In this document: positions 17,791 through 26,800 of the stretch, piece after piece
Layout of the letters: each line of letters starts with the position of its first letter
How positions within the stretch are numbered: the first letter of the stretch is position 1
DNA from: an uncultured Lachnospiraceae bacterium
GTDB lineage: Bacteria; Bacillota; Clostridia; Lachnospirales; Lachnospiraceae
DNA: 40,928 nt
Direction of reading: 5' to 3'
NCBI GenBank assembly: GCA_947366105.1
Contig: CANAZK010000008.1
Location: 1 to 40,928, forward strand
Position numbers and translations under genes: made by a program
The notes under the pieces: model-generated
What the model saw: the letters and a program-made list of their open reading frames with translations, nothing else
What the model was told of the DNA's origin: nothing
Database searches by the model: none

Positions 17791-19359
17791 ATGACGCCTG
17801 AAGGAATCAATAAAGATATAAAAGAACTACAGCGGTTCATGCCTGATAATGCTTTTGCAAAAAAGACACTGGAGCTGAAAGCAGGGGAAGCTTTAATTAC
17901 AGAAGCTTCAAAAAAGCTCGCGGAATCAAAAAAAGAGATTCAGGATGAGAGCAGAGAAAAGAAAGAAGAAAAAGAAGAATACAGAGATACTTCCAGTCTT
18001 TCAGAACAAAGCAAGTGGTTTGGGATTGAAAGGAAAGCGGTCGAAAATATTTTCAAAAAATGGGCGCTTGAAATGGAAGCGGAGCTTTGGGAAGCGTTTT
18101 TAAACTGGTTTCCTAAGACAGACCAGTCTCTTCACGATCAATTGGAAGAATTGTCAGAGCTTTATCTGGCGCTGGTAAAAAGTGTTTTAATACATACGGT
18201 AGGTAAGGAACAGCAGGAGCAGATGCTGCGGCTTGAAACGGTTCTGTCAGAAAAACTGAATCTTCTGATACAACAGTCATTGAAAGAGCTGATGGAATTC
18301 ACTGGAGAATTCGGAACGGAAGAAATACAGAAAAATATAAAATCAAGTCTTTATCGGCAGATTACAGGAGATACATTATCAAGAAGCGAGATAGATGCCT
18401 TTTATTCCAAAGACGGGGCGCGGCAGAACGGCGCGCTGAATAAAAACCAAAGCGGAGCTTCTTTATATTATCCTTCAGGTAAAAACGCCATAAAACTGAA
18501 TCAGAATTACCATGAACGTATCAACAGTGAGGCGCTTTTGATAAACCGGGAAAATGCTATTGGAGGCTATTTGAAAGGCGGAGAGTATAACGTTGGATAT
18601 CAGGGGAATGTGGCTGTTTACTCCGAAAGAGAGATGGAACTGGCAAATCAATTTGTTCAATATATTACCGGTTCGGGCAATCTTTTTGAAAATAGAGGCG
18701 TTACTGCCCAAAATTCAGAGGTCTTCGGGGTTCTTGCGGCTGTTACTGCAATGAAAGGAAATATCTTTTTCGCAGACAAGGAGAATACCGGTTTATTTGG
18801 ATCGGAAGTGAAAGGCATGCTGAGCCGATTCATTGATTTTTACTTGATTCAGGCTGAACAGCAGAATACAGCGGGAGTCCAAATGGCGCGCGGAAGCGGA
18901 AGCGGAAGTCAAAGAAGCGCTTACGGAGGGGTGTATGATGTTTACTATTATATGATGAACATATACAGTAAAACGAAAGAGCCTTCGAAGTCGGTTATGG
19001 AAGGGATTCAATATGCGGCACAGATGTTTGAAAAGAAAAAGCTGGACGCTGCTTTTTCTAAAGATTCTGCCTACGGAAAAGAAGCCGGTTTTTTCGAGAT
19101 GTTTAGAAAGGATCAGACAGGAGACTGGAGTGTAGGGAGACAGATTCTTGAAAAAGACTGGGAAGAGTTTCTCCGCATGGCGGGTTGGCAGAATAGAAAG
19201 AATTTCTATCTGTTATTGGAAAAATATAGTCCCTGGGGAACCGCTTTAAGTGCTGGAAAGAAGTCCCGTTTTAGAAAACATGAAATTGATAAGATGCTTA
19301 TTTTTGGATGTGGCGCGGTGCTTGCCGCGGTTCTGCTTTATATGCTTTTTGGCATATAG
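17791..19359 (+). CDS. unknown 522-residue tail-anchored protein
   Basis: Not recognised. The first ~85 residues are a charged, coiled-coil-like region (KKLAESKKEIQDESREKKEEKEEYRD). From about 90 to 180 there is an amphipathic helical segment with many Leu and Glu residues. The centre (about 190-400) is mixed and includes YYPSGKNAIKLNQNYHERINSEALLINRENAIGGYLKGGEYNVGYQGNVAVYSEREMELANQFVQYI and a short GSGSGSQ linker. A single C-terminal helix (MLIFGCGAVLAAVLLYMLFGI) follows basic residues, giving a tail anchor with most of the protein in the cytoplasm. No signal peptide is present. AAAGGAGAGG precedes the ATG. It lies between comFB and the chemoreceptors; function unknown. Confidence 0.75.
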   Translation: MTPEGINKDIKELQRFMPDNAFAKKTLELKAGEALITEASKKLAESKKEIQDESREKKEEKEEYRDTSSLSEQSKWFGIERKAVENIFKKWALEMEAELWEAFLNWFPKTDQSLHDQLEELSELYLALVKSVLIHTVGKEQQEQMLRLETVLSEKLNLLIQQSLKELMEFTGEFGTEEIQKNIKSSLYRQITGDTLSRSEIDAFYSKDGARQNGALNKNQSGASLYYPSGKNAIKLNQNYHERINSEALLINRENAIGGYLKGGEYNVGYQGNVAVYSEREMELANQFVQYITGSGNLFENRGVTAQNSEVFGVLAAVTAMKGNIFFADKENTGLFGSEVKGMLSRFIDFYLIQAEQQNTAGVQMARGSGSGSQRSAYGGVYDVYYYMMNIYSKTKEPSKSVMEGIQYAAQMFEKKKLDAAFSKDSAYGKEAGFFEMFRKDQTGDWSVGRQILEKDWEEFLRMAGWQNRKNFYLLLEKYSPWGTALSAGKKSRFRKHEIDKMLIFGCGAVLAAVLLYMLFGI

Positions 19360-19433
19360 AATATAATAAAAATGAATGTAAACTGAGGGTAGAGACCCAA
19401 ATTATTACACTGGATTTTTCTGACGAAATATGC

Positions 19434-19439
19434 TATACT
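19434..19439 (+). promoter_or_regulatory. possible extended -10 promoter upstream of the first chemoreceptor
   Basis: TGC-TATACT forms an extended -10 element; a weak TGGATT lies 17 bases upstream as a possible -35. A long leader of about 170 bases to the ATG would follow. No convincing sigma-28 motility promoter was found. Confidence 0.35.
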
Positions 19440-19488
19440 AGACTAAATGTGTTTGGGAGTGTAGCGAGGGTGTTTATTCATTAATACG

Positions 19489-19512
19489 AATTATTCACGT
19501 GTACGAATAATT
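19489..19512. repeat. perfect inverted repeat in the chemoreceptor leader
   Basis: AATTATTC-ACGTGTAC-GAATAATT, an 8-bp perfect dyad with an 8-base centre, in the 252-base gap before the first chemoreceptor. It looks like a regulator binding site. Nothing else coding is seen in this gap. Confidence 0.5.
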
Positions 19513-19610
19513 ACAGGTTTCAAACATAAGTTTACGATAAAATTTTGTATTCTTTGTGCGGCTGCGGAGCCGGAACAGAAAGAGTACGGAAAGATGGAGG
19601 AGAATCAAAT

Positions 19611-21413
19611 ATGAGAAATTGGATCAAAAACATGAAAATTTCCGCAAAACTTTTAACGATGCTCGGTATTGCAATCGTAGGGATGCTTATTATCGGCTTT
19701 TTTTCTTTTACTTTGATGGGACGGATGAACAGCGCCACCACCGAAATTACCCAAGGGTGGATGTTAGGTGTGGAAAGAGCGCGTTCGATTGACACAAATG
19801 TATCGGATTTCCGTCTGCATGAAAGAATGTATGTAACGTCGACAAACGACGAAGGGCGTCAGAAAAATATAAAAGACATGGAACTGATGGAAGAAGAAAT
19901 CCAGAAAGAGATTGATGCCTATCAGAAAACAGTGGATCCAGAAAACACAGAAGATCAGGAACATATTGATACTGTAAAGAAAGCTTGGCAGGAGTATATG
20001 TCATTTCATGAGGAACTGAGAGCGCTTGCGGATTCAGGCGATTATTATGCGGCGCTGCTTTTGATGGAGGACAAGGGAGAAACCGTTTACAAAAACGTAG
20101 GTGATACTCTGACAGCGCTGACCGATTATAATGGAAAAATGGCGTCGGCTGCCGGTGATGACAGTGCGGATACTTACAAACTGTCTACAATTGTTTTGGT
20201 AGCAATTATTGCAATCATTATTATAATCAGCTCCCTTATGGCAATTATGATTATCCGCGGTGTTCGTATTCCGGTACAAGAGATTGAGAATGCCGTAGTG
20301 AAGCTGGCAAAAGTAGAAATGGATGATGTTGAATTAAATTATACATCTAAAGATGAACTTGGAATACTTGCAGACCAAGTGAGAACATTGATGCATAAGC
20401 TGCGTGCTATTATTGAGGACGAAACAAACTTTTTGGCAAAAGTTGCCGACAATGATTATACAGTGGACTCTATCTGTCCGGAAGAATATATTGGCGGATT
20501 CCAGCCGGTACTTGTTTCATTTAGAACGATTGCCGATCGTTTGAACAATAATTTCTACCAGATTTCTACTTCGGCAGAACAGGTGTCAAGCGGAGCGGAG
20601 CAGGTATCAAACGGAGCCCAGACTCTTGCACAGGGAGCTACAGAACAGGCAAGTTCGGTAGAAGAGCTTTCCGCTGCAATTAATGAAGTTTCAAGAGAAG
20701 TAAACAACAACGCGGAGGCAGCGAAGAACGCAAACTTAAAAGCCGACGAGGTTGGTGCAAGCATGCAGGTAAGTAACGAGAAGATGCAGGAAATGATTTC
20801 TGCCATGTCGGAAATCAGCGACAGTTCAAGTGAAATCGGAAAAATTATTAAGACAATTGAAGATATCGCATTCCAAACAAATATTCTTGCACTTAACGCA
20901 GCCGTGGAAGCCGCACGTGCAGGCGAGGCAGGCAAGGGATTTGCGGTTGTAGCTGATGAAGTTCGTAATTTGGCAAGTAAGTCGGCAGAGGCTTCCAAGA
21001 ATACGGCGGCTCTTATTGAGCATTCAATAAAAGCGGTTGAGAATGGTACATATATTGCGGATGAGACGGCGAAATCACTGCTTCAGGCTGTTGAAGGCGC
21101 AAAAGAAGCTACAGCTATTATTAACCAAATTTCAGAAGCAAGTGAACGTCAGGCTGATGAAATCCGTCAGATTACTGTGGGAATCGATCAAATTTCCAGT
21201 GTGGTTCAGTCTAATTCGGCTACGAGTGAAGAATCTGCGGCAGCCAGCCAGGAGCTTTCTTCACAGGCACACGTGCTTAAGGATTTGGTCAGCACGGTAC
21301 GTCTGCGTGACGGATTGCAGCAAAAGGCAGGTATTGCAGATGTATACAGCAGTCCTTCGGCAGCAAATTATTCATACAGCGAGCCGGTAATTTACAATTC
21401 TGCCAAATATTAA
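19611..21413 (+). CDS. methyl-accepting chemotaxis protein
   Basis: A 600-residue transmembrane chemoreceptor. An N-terminal helix ([20 protein letters not shown]) is followed by an extracytoplasmic four-helix-bundle sensor of about 160 residues, a second helix ([25 protein letters not shown]), a HAMP domain, and a long signalling coiled coil. The hairpin tip that touches CheA and CheW is [46 protein letters not shown] short unstructured tail rich in Ser and Tyr ends the protein, which the second receptor lacks. The ORF track begins earlier; the ATG at 19611 has GGAGGAGA upstream and a natural [10 protein letters not shown] start. The ligand is unknown; no other che or flagellar genes are in the window. 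Confidence 0.94.
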   Translation: MRNWIKNMKISAKLLTMLGIAIVGMLIIGFFSFTLMGRMNSATTEITQGWMLGVERARSIDTNVSDFRLHERMYVTSTNDEGRQKNIKDMELMEEEIQKEIDAYQKTVDPENTEDQEHIDTVKKAWQEYMSFHEELRALADSGDYYAALLLMEDKGETVYKNVGDTLTALTDYNGKMASAAGDDSADTYKLSTIVLVAIIAIIIIISSLMAIMIIRGVRIPVQEIENAVVKLAKVEMDDVELNYTSKDELGILADQVRTLMHKLRAIIEDETNFLAKVADNDYTVDSICPEEYIGGFQPVLVSFRTIADRLNNNFYQISTSAEQVSSGAEQVSNGAQTLAQGATEQASSVEELSAAINEVSREVNNNAEAAKNANLKADEVGASMQVSNEKMQEMISAMSEISDSSSEIGKIIKTIEDIAFQTNILALNAAVEAARAGEAGKGFAVVADEVRNLASKSAEASKNTAALIEHSIKAVENGTYIADETAKSLLQAVEGAKEATAIINQISEASERQADEIRQITVGIDQISSVVQSNSATSEESAAASQELSSQAHVLKDLVSTVRLRDGLQQKAGIADVYSSPSAANYSYSEPVIYNSAKY

Positions 21414-21484
21414 AAAAAAGACTGATTAATTGATAACTGTATTTTAAGAACAGGAATATATGCTAAGTGTTAGGAGGATGCATC

Positions 21485-23179
21485 ATGGGAAATGCAATTA
21501 AGAACTTAAAAATCGGTTGGAAATTATATTTATTAGCAGGAACTACTCTTTTGGGAATGCTAATTATGGGTATCATGTCTTTTCTTGAGATGAGCAGTTT
21601 GAACAATGCGACATTAGAGATTTCCGATAACTGGATGCCGAGTGTGAGTACTGTGCGGGACATGAGTACGACACTGTCAAATGTACGTTTGAATGAGCTT
21701 GGATATCTTACCGCCGAAAATGAGGAAGGCAGACAGTTCAGTGAGAAGTATATGATTTCGGAAAAAGACTCTTTTGATACGCTGCTTTTGGAATATGATA
21801 AGCTTGTCAGCAGCGAGACTGAAAGAAAGCTTTTTGAAGCTGTCTCTCAGGCATGGGATGAATATAAGAAGCTGGATGAGCAGATTATGGATTTGGATGC
21901 GAAGGGACAGAATGCAGAGGCGAGAGCGCTTTTGGACGGAGACGGCGGCACCGCATATAATAATGTAAGCGGAGCAATAGGCGAGATTATAGAGCACAGC
22001 ATGAACGGCGGAGAAAATGCAAAAGGCAAGAGCGGCGCTTTGTATAAAGGTTCTATTATATTTCAGAGCATTATAATGGCAGTATTTGCTTTGTGGGGAA
22101 TAATTTTCTCTTTAATTATCATTCGAGGAATCAAAAAACCTCTTAGAGAAGTTGAATCGGCGGCAGAGAAAATGGCAAAAGGAGAGTTGGATATTGCTAT
22201 TGATTACCAGTCGAAAGACGAACTCGGAAAACTTTCGGATCAGGTGCGTGAGCTTGTGCGCAAGTTGAAGGCTATTATTAATGATGAGAATGCTTTTCTT
22301 GCAAAGATGGCTGCCGGGGATTTCACCGTTGATACACAGTGTGAAGAAGAATATATTGGCGGATTCTATCCGCTCTTGGTATCGTTCCGTTCCATTGCGG
22401 ATAAGCTGAATGATACATTAAGGCAGATTACGGACAGTTCTGAGCAAGTGGCAAACGGATCGGATCAGGTGGCGAGCGGCGCACAGGCGCTTGCACAGGG
22501 TGCAACGGAACAGACCAGTTCTATACAGGATTTAGCGTCCTCAATTAATAGAATTTCGGAGAAGGTAAAACAAAATGCGGATAATGCCCGTCAGGCAAAC
22601 TCTATGGCGAATACAGTCGGCGTTGAAATGAACTCGAGTAATACAAAAATGCAGAATATGATTCAGGCAATGGCGGACATCAGCAACAGCTCTAATGAGA
22701 TTGGAAAAATTATCAAGACAATTGAAGATATTGCATTCCAAACGAATATTCTTGCTCTGAATGCCGCTGTGGAGGCTGCTCGTGCGGGAGAGGCAGGAAA
22801 AGGATTTGCGGTCGTGGCTGATGAAGTCCGTAATTTGGCAAGCAAGTCGGCAGAGGCTTCCAAGAATACTGCCGTATTGATTGAAAGTTCTATTGAAGCT
22901 GTGGCAAATGGAACGAGAATCGCGGATGAAACAGCAAAATCACTTATGCAGGCGGTTGATAGCGCCAAAGAGGTTACGGCTCTTATAGACAAAATTTCTG
23001 AGGCGAGTGATAATCAGGCATCGGCAATTTCGCAGGTTACTGAGGGAATTGATCAAATTTCCAGTGTAGTTCAAACGAATTCGGCTACTGCGGAGGAGAG
23101 CGCGGCAGCCAGTCAAGAGCTGTCAAGCCAGTCACAAATTATGAAGAATTTAGTGGAAAAATTCAATTTAAAAGTTTAA
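21485..23179 (+). CDS. methyl-accepting chemotaxis protein (tandem paralogue)
   Basis: A 564-residue receptor of the same layout: membrane helix ([23 protein letters not shown]), four-helix-bundle sensor to about residue 190, second helix ([23 protein letters not shown]), HAMP, and the same signalling tip with [45 protein letters not shown]. It starts at 21485 rather than 21467, because AGGAGG lies eight bases before that ATG. It is very similar to the preceding gene in the HAMP and signalling region and less so in the sensor, as expected of a tandem duplication with sensor divergence. A terminator follows. Confidence 0.94.
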   Translation: MGNAIKNLKIGWKLYLLAGTTLLGMLIMGIMSFLEMSSLNNATLEISDNWMPSVSTVRDMSTTLSNVRLNELGYLTAENEEGRQFSEKYMISEKDSFDTLLLEYDKLVSSETERKLFEAVSQAWDEYKKLDEQIMDLDAKGQNAEARALLDGDGGTAYNNVSGAIGEIIEHSMNGGENAKGKSGALYKGSIIFQSIIMAVFALWGIIFSLIIIRGIKKPLREVESAAEKMAKGELDIAIDYQSKDELGKLSDQVRELVRKLKAIINDENAFLAKMAAGDFTVDTQCEEEYIGGFYPLLVSFRSIADKLNDTLRQITDSSEQVANGSDQVASGAQALAQGATEQTSSIQDLASSINRISEKVKQNADNARQANSMANTVGVEMNSSNTKMQNMIQAMADISNSSNEIGKIIKTIEDIAFQTNILALNAAVEAARAGEAGKGFAVVADEVRNLASKSAEASKNTAVLIESSIEAVANGTRIADETAKSLMQAVDSAKEVTALIDKISEASDNQASAISQVTEGIDQISSVVQTNSATAEESAAASQELSSQSQIMKNLVEKFNLKV

Positions 23180-23223
23180 AATACATATCTGATTTATAGT
23201 GTAAATATATGGTACAGTAACGG

Positions 23224-23252
23224 AGCCCGTCGGTTTAACCGGCGGGCTTTTG
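23224..23252 (+). terminator. rho-independent terminator after the chemoreceptors
   Basis: AGCCCGTCGGTT pairs with AACCGGCGGGCT (one G-T pair) and is followed by TTTT; a GC-rich, strong stem with a very short loop. Confidence 0.92.
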
Positions 23253-23269
23253 TAAATGCGCTAATTTAC

Positions 23270-23298
23270 TTGAAACATTTGGCATATTGTGCTAATGT
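23270..23298 (+). promoter_or_regulatory. predicted promoter for the nitroreductase gene
   Basis: TTGAAA and TAATGT separated by 17 bases, with a TGC extension before the -10 box, about 40 bases before the start codon. Confidence 0.55.
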
Positions 23299-23340
23299 TA
23301 ATGATGTAATACGATATGTAGTTCATAGGAGGAGAACGTG

Positions 23341-23865
23341 ATGAATTTATTGGAAACAATGTATAACCGCCGCAGTGTAAGAAAATATACAGGCGGAGCA
23401 GTTGCAGAGGAGGATGTTAAGACGGTCTTAAAGGCAGGGCTGCTTGGTGCAACAGGTAAGAATATCAAACCTTGGGAATTTATTGTTATAAATGATAAAG
23501 AAGTTCTTCAGAAGCTTGCAGACTGCAGGACAGGTTCGGTTGCCATGCTTAAGACATGCGAGTGCGCGATTGTTGTAATTGCCGATGAGAAGAAGACTGA
23601 CGTATGGGTTGAGGACTGCTCGGTGGCGATGGCAAATATGCATCTTATGGCTGACAGCCTTGGACTTGGAAGCTGTTGGATTCAAGCAAGACTTCGGGAA
23701 GCAAACGACGGAAGAACAGCGGAAGATTTTATTAAGGACATGCTTGCAATTCCGGCTGATTATAAAGTAGAAGCTGTTCTGTCATTAGGACAGCCGGAGG
23801 GAAAACCAGCTGCGTATACAGAGGACGACCTTTTGTTTGATAAAGTACATTATGATAAGTTTTAA
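23341..23865 (+). CDS. nitroreductase-family flavoprotein
   Basis: A 174-residue FMN-dependent oxidoreductase of the nitroreductase family. The N-terminal YNRRSVRKYTGGAVAEEDVKTVLKAGLLGATGKNIKPWEFIVIND is the usual FMN phosphate and ring binding start. The middle DCSVAMANMHLMADSLGLGSCWIQAR is the second FMN region, and the C-terminal AVLSLGQPEGKPAAY is typical. The track's start is a GTG at 23338, but the ATG at 23341 has the better eight-base spacing from AGGAGG. Natural substrate unknown; family members reduce nitro compounds, quinones or enones with NAD(P)H. Confidence 0.9.
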   Translation: MNLLETMYNRRSVRKYTGGAVAEEDVKTVLKAGLLGATGKNIKPWEFIVINDKEVLQKLADCRTGSVAMLKTCECAIVVIADEKKTDVWVEDCSVAMANMHLMADSLGLGSCWIQARLREANDGRTAEDFIKDMLAIPADYKVEAVLSLGQPEGKPAAYTEDDLLFDKVHYDKF

Positions 23866-23878
23866 TATCGCAATTCAT

Positions 23879-23906
23879 AAGCGGAGTGTTGTTAAATACT
23901 CCGCTT
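23879..23906 (+). terminator. hairpin between nitroreductase and methyltransferase genes
   Basis: AAGCGGAGT and ACTCCGCTT form a perfect 9-bp stem with a 10-base loop. No T-run follows, so it may be an mRNA 3' barrier or weak terminator rather than a strong stop. Confidence 0.55.
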
Positions 23907-23924
23907 AATATAAGGGGAAAGGTA

Positions 23925-24707
23925 ATGGCGACAGAGCTTGAGAAATATTATAATAAATTTTGTGAGGATAAAAGACTTACAAGAAGACACGGGCAGGTGG
24001 AATATCTTACTTCCATGAAATATATACATGAGTATCTGAAAGAATTCCCTGACGCCCGTGTTTTGGATGTGGGCGCGGGAACGGGAAGATATTCTGTAGC
24101 GCTGTCTGAGGAAGGGTATGATGTTACGGCGGTAGAGCTTGTGAAATACAATCTTGGCATTCTGAAACAAAAAGGAAGCGCCGTAAAAGCTTATCAGGGA
24201 ACGGCATTGAATCTGTCACGCTTCTCAAAGGACACGTTTGATGTTACCCTTGTTTTCGGCCCAATGTATCATCTGTATAATATGGATGACAAAGTAAAGG
24301 CTCTTATGGAAGCGAAACGCGTTACAAAGCCGGGCGGAATTATTTTGGCAGCATACTGCATGAATGAATACAGTATTCTCACATATGGTTTTAAAGAAAA
24401 TAATATTCTTGAAAGTATAGAAAAGGGCAAGGTAAATCAGGATTTCCACGTAGTGTCTGAACCGGAGGATTTATACGATTATGTAAGACTTGAGGACATT
24501 GAGGCGATAAATGAGGCCGCGGGCTTGACTCGCGTGAAAATTGTTGCTGCGGATGGTCCGGCGAATTATATGAGACAGACGCTGAATGCCATGGACGATG
24601 AAACATTTCAGACCTTTATAGATTATCATCTCTCAACTTGTGAGCGGACGGATTTGCTTGGCGCAAGCGCGCATACGTTGGATATTTTGAGAAAAGAACA
24701 GGAGTAA
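23925..24707 (+). CDS. class I SAM-dependent methyltransferase
   Basis: A 260-residue cytoplasmic methyltransferase. Motif I is ARVLDVGAGTGRYSVALSEEGYDVTAVELVKYN near residue 45, and the post-I and motif IV region reads DTFDVTLVFGPMYHLYNMDDKVKALMEAKRVTKPGGIILAAYC. The ORF track begins at 23886 inside the hairpin; the ATG at 23925 is preceded by AAGGGGAAAGG and is the better start. Small-molecule or tRNA substrates are both possible and cannot be told apart. It is followed after five bases by the YkgJ-type gene, so these two likely form an operon. Confidence 0.88.
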   Translation: MATELEKYYNKFCEDKRLTRRHGQVEYLTSMKYIHEYLKEFPDARVLDVGAGTGRYSVALSEEGYDVTAVELVKYNLGILKQKGSAVKAYQGTALNLSRFSKDTFDVTLVFGPMYHLYNMDDKVKALMEAKRVTKPGGIILAAYCMNEYSILTYGFKENNILESIEKGKVNQDFHVVSEPEDLYDYVRLEDIEAINEAAGLTRVKIVAADGPANYMRQTLNAMDDETFQTFIDYHLSTCERTDLLGASAHTLDILRKEQE

Positions 24708-24712
24708 GTATT

Positions 24713-25387
24713 ATGAAGCGTGAAGTTTGTATAGAGCAAATCTCCGATGGGAAACTATATACGGCTAATGATATGGTGAAGGCGGATTGCGGTGATTGCA
24801 AGGGGTGTTCTGCGTGCTGCAGGGGCATGGGAAGTTCTATTGTACTTGATCCGCTTGACATATATCGCTTGACAGAAGGGATTGGAGCCGGTTTTGAGGA
24901 ACTTCTGCTGGATAAAATCGAACTGAATGTGGTGGATGGAATTATACTTCCTAATTTAAAAATGAGCGGCGGGGAGGAAGCCTGCTCTTTTCTAAACGAA
25001 GAAGGGAGATGCAGCATCCATCCGATACGTCCGGGAATCTGCCGTTTGTTTCCCCTTGGAAGATATTATGAGAATCATGGCTTCCGTTATTTTCTTTAGA
25101 CTCATGAATGTAAAAATGAAAATAGGGCGAAGGTGAAAGTGAAGAAATGGCTGGATACTCCGGATTTGAAAAAGAACGAAAAATATATTTGCGCCTGGCA
25201 TTATTTTCTGTTGGAGGTACAAGAAAAATTGTCAAGGACAGTAGATGAGGACAAAGTGAAAAAGGTGAATATGTTTATCCTGCAGAGTTTTTATTTGGAG
25301 ATGTATCACAAGGAAGAGGATTTCTATTCACAGTTTGACTCACGTCTTCATAAAGTAAAGGAATCTCTTCGGTTATTATTAGGTTAG
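24713..25387 (+). pseudogene. YkgJ-type cysteine-cluster protein gene interrupted by an in-frame TAG
   Basis: The reading frame begins at 24713 and codes for a Cys-cluster protein (KADCGDCKGCSACCRGMG, then EEGRCSIHPIRPGICRLFPLGRYY), the pattern of YkgJ/Fe-S or zinc cluster proteins. After 128 residues a TAG at 25097-25099 stops it. The same frame continues without another stop or shift through THECKNENRAKVKVKKWLDTPDLKKNEKYICAWHYFLL to 25387, giving 224 codons in all, the usual size of the family. The ORF track lists the halves as two ORFs, 24713-25099 and 25133-25387. A CAG to TAG change is the simplest cause. Readthrough or a sequencing error remain possible. Confidence 0.82.
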
Positions 25388-25401
25388 GGTAGGGTAGCGG
25401 T

Positions 25402-26115
25402 ATGATTAAGACATATGTAGCGTTCGATCTTGAAACAACAGGTTTGGACGTTGAAAATGACAATATAATAGAAATAGGCGCTTTAAAGGTCTGCGACGGA
25501 AAGGTTGCAGAGCGTTTTATGGAATTTCTAAAGCCGGACGAGCCGATTTCTCCCATGATTACCAATATTACCGGCATTACGAACGAAATGGTGGAAAACG
25601 CGGGGAAAACTGATAAAATTATTCGTGATTTTGTGGATTTCTGCGGTGAGAATATATTGGTGGGGCATAATATCGCGTTTGACTATAGATTTATGAAGAG
25701 GTATGCGGTGCAATATGGGTATTCCTTCGACAAGAATGGAATAGACACGCTTAAAATCGCAAGAAAGGTACATAAAAATCTAGAGTCTAAAAGCCTTGGC
25801 GCCCTTTGTGAATATTATAAAATTGTAAATCAGGCAGCGCACCGTGCTTATCACGATGCGCTGGCTACCGCAAAGCTGTATCATATGCTTGCACATTACT
25901 TTGAAGAGAAATATGCTTCGCTTTTTGTGCCTGAGACGCTTGCCTGCAAACCGAAGAAAGTGCAGCCTGCAACGCAGAAACAGAAAGATTATCTGAAAGC
26001 GCTTGTTCTTTTTCATAATCTTGAATTGCCGGATGACTATCAAATGCTTACTCGAAGCCGGGCATCCAAAATGATTGACAAGATTATTCTTGAACACGGT
26101 AATTTAAAACGTTAA
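25402..26115 (+). CDS. DEDDh 3'-5' exonuclease (DnaQ/PolC epsilon-like)
   Basis: A 237-residue exonuclease of the DnaQ fold that removes nucleotides from DNA or RNA 3' ends. All catalytic motifs are present: AFDLETTGL (Asp and Glu, Exo I), VGHNIAFDYRFM (Asp, Exo II) and HRAYHDALATAKL (His and Asp, Exo III-epsilon). After about residue 175 a basic C-terminal extension (KPKKVQPATQKQKDYLKALV and onward) carries a SAP-like or helical DNA-binding region. The ribosome binding site is weak. It begins 14 bases after the broken YkgJ gene and its 3' end overlaps the reverse-strand acetyltransferase by 12 bases. Confidence 0.9.
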   Translation: MIKTYVAFDLETTGLDVENDNIIEIGALKVCDGKVAERFMEFLKPDEPISPMITNITGITNEMVENAGKTDKIIRDFVDFCGENILVGHNIAFDYRFMKRYAVQYGYSFDKNGIDTLKIARKVHKNLESKSLGALCEYYKIVNQAAHRAYHDALATAKLYHMLAHYFEEKYASLFVPETLACKPKKVQPATQKQKDYLKALVLFHNLELPDDYQMLTRSRASKMIDKIILEHGNLKR

Positions 26116-26592
26116 TATCATATCGTACCAGACGGCGCCGCCATGTACGGAATCTGAAATTCCCAAGTTCTGATATCCGAATTTGGAGTAGTAAGGAAGC
26201 AGCCGGTCCTTGCATGTGAGAATAAGACCCTTGCGGTCTTTTTTTCTTGCGTCCGATATAAGATGGTTCATTAAAGAGGCGGCAACGCCTTGACGTTGAT
26301 ATTGGGGCAGTACGTCCAGCCCGAATATACTCTGATACTTTCCTCTCTCGTTATGAAGAGAGGCGTCTTCAAACATCACATCCTGAATCACCTCTGAATC
26401 TGTTGCCATTCCATTTATAAATCCTATAATTCTGCCTTCGGATTCTGCCACGAAAAAGCACTCCGGAAATGTCTGAATCCGTGCCCTTAAGGATTCTTCG
26501 GAAGCAGCTTCGGCTTCTGGAAAGCAGGCGGCTTCAACAGCAGCAACAGCAGTAAGGTCATCAGTCTTAACGGTTCTTATATTCCAGTCCAT
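26104..26592 (-). CDS. GNAT-family N-acetyltransferase
   Basis: A 162-residue acetyltransferase on the minus strand. The N-terminus (WNIRTVKTDDLTAVAAVEAACFPEAEAA) and GRIIGFINGM strands are of the GNAT type, and FGLDVLPQYQRQGVAASLMNHLI contains the Q/RxxGxA acetyl-CoA loop, with KGLILTCKDRLLPYYSKFGYQNLG as the C-terminal half. It begins with an AAAGGAG ribosome binding site and reads divergently from satD, sharing the AT-rich intergenic region that holds the repeated operator-like sites. The substrate is unknown. Confidence 0.87.
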   Translation of the reverse strand: MDWNIRTVKTDDLTAVAAVEAACFPEAEAASEESLRARIQTFPECFFVAESEGRIIGFINGMATDSEVIQDVMFEDASLHNERGKYQSIFGLDVLPQYQRQGVAASLMNHLISDARKKDRKGLILTCKDRLLPYYSKFGYQNLGISDSVHGGAVWYDMILTF

Positions 26593-26666
26593 AGTTTTAA
26601 CACTCCTTTGTTCAATCTGAAATTACTTAAAATCATATCACATTTTGCTCTGAAAATGAAGAAAAA

Positions 26667-26715
26667 TATTCCTAAAATTACACATATTTTAAGATTATGC
26701 ATGATTTTAGGAATA
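26667..26715. repeat. 12-bp perfect inverted repeat in the satD upstream region
   Basis: TATTCCTAAAAT (26667-26678) and its exact complement ATTTTAGGAATA (26704-26715), 25 bases apart. Two close relatives of the same half-site, TATGCATAAAAT (26724) and TATTCATAAAAT (26753), follow in the same gap, the last one inside the promoter. Confidence 0.7.
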
Positions 26716-26747
26716 ATATAAAATATGCATAAAATGACGAATAAACC

Positions 26748-26776
26748 TTGATTATTCATAAAATAAGGAATATAAT
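26748..26776 (+). promoter_or_regulatory. predicted sigma-A promoter for satD with operator-like spacer
   Basis: TTGATT and a perfect TATAAT with exactly 17 bases between. The spacer contains TATTCATAAAAT and a trailing AAGGAATA, making the dyad TATTC...GAATA, so a regulator binding here would block RNA polymerase. Confidence 0.8.
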
Positions 26777-26800
26777 AGCCTTATATTTAGGAGGGATATT

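Noticed and set aside
19500-19545. Sigma-28 motility promoter before the first chemoreceptor
   Set aside because: ACGATAAAA resembles the -10 box but no TAAA-type -35 box lies at the required distance.
20555-22992. Ala/Ser-rich minus-strand ORFs inside both chemoreceptors
   Set aside because: Both occur at the same place in the two paralogues and mirror the conserved signalling region, so they are shadows.
25133-25387. Separate 84-residue gene
   Set aside because: It is in the same frame as the cysteine-cluster gene with only one TAG between, so it is better read as the second half of a broken gene.
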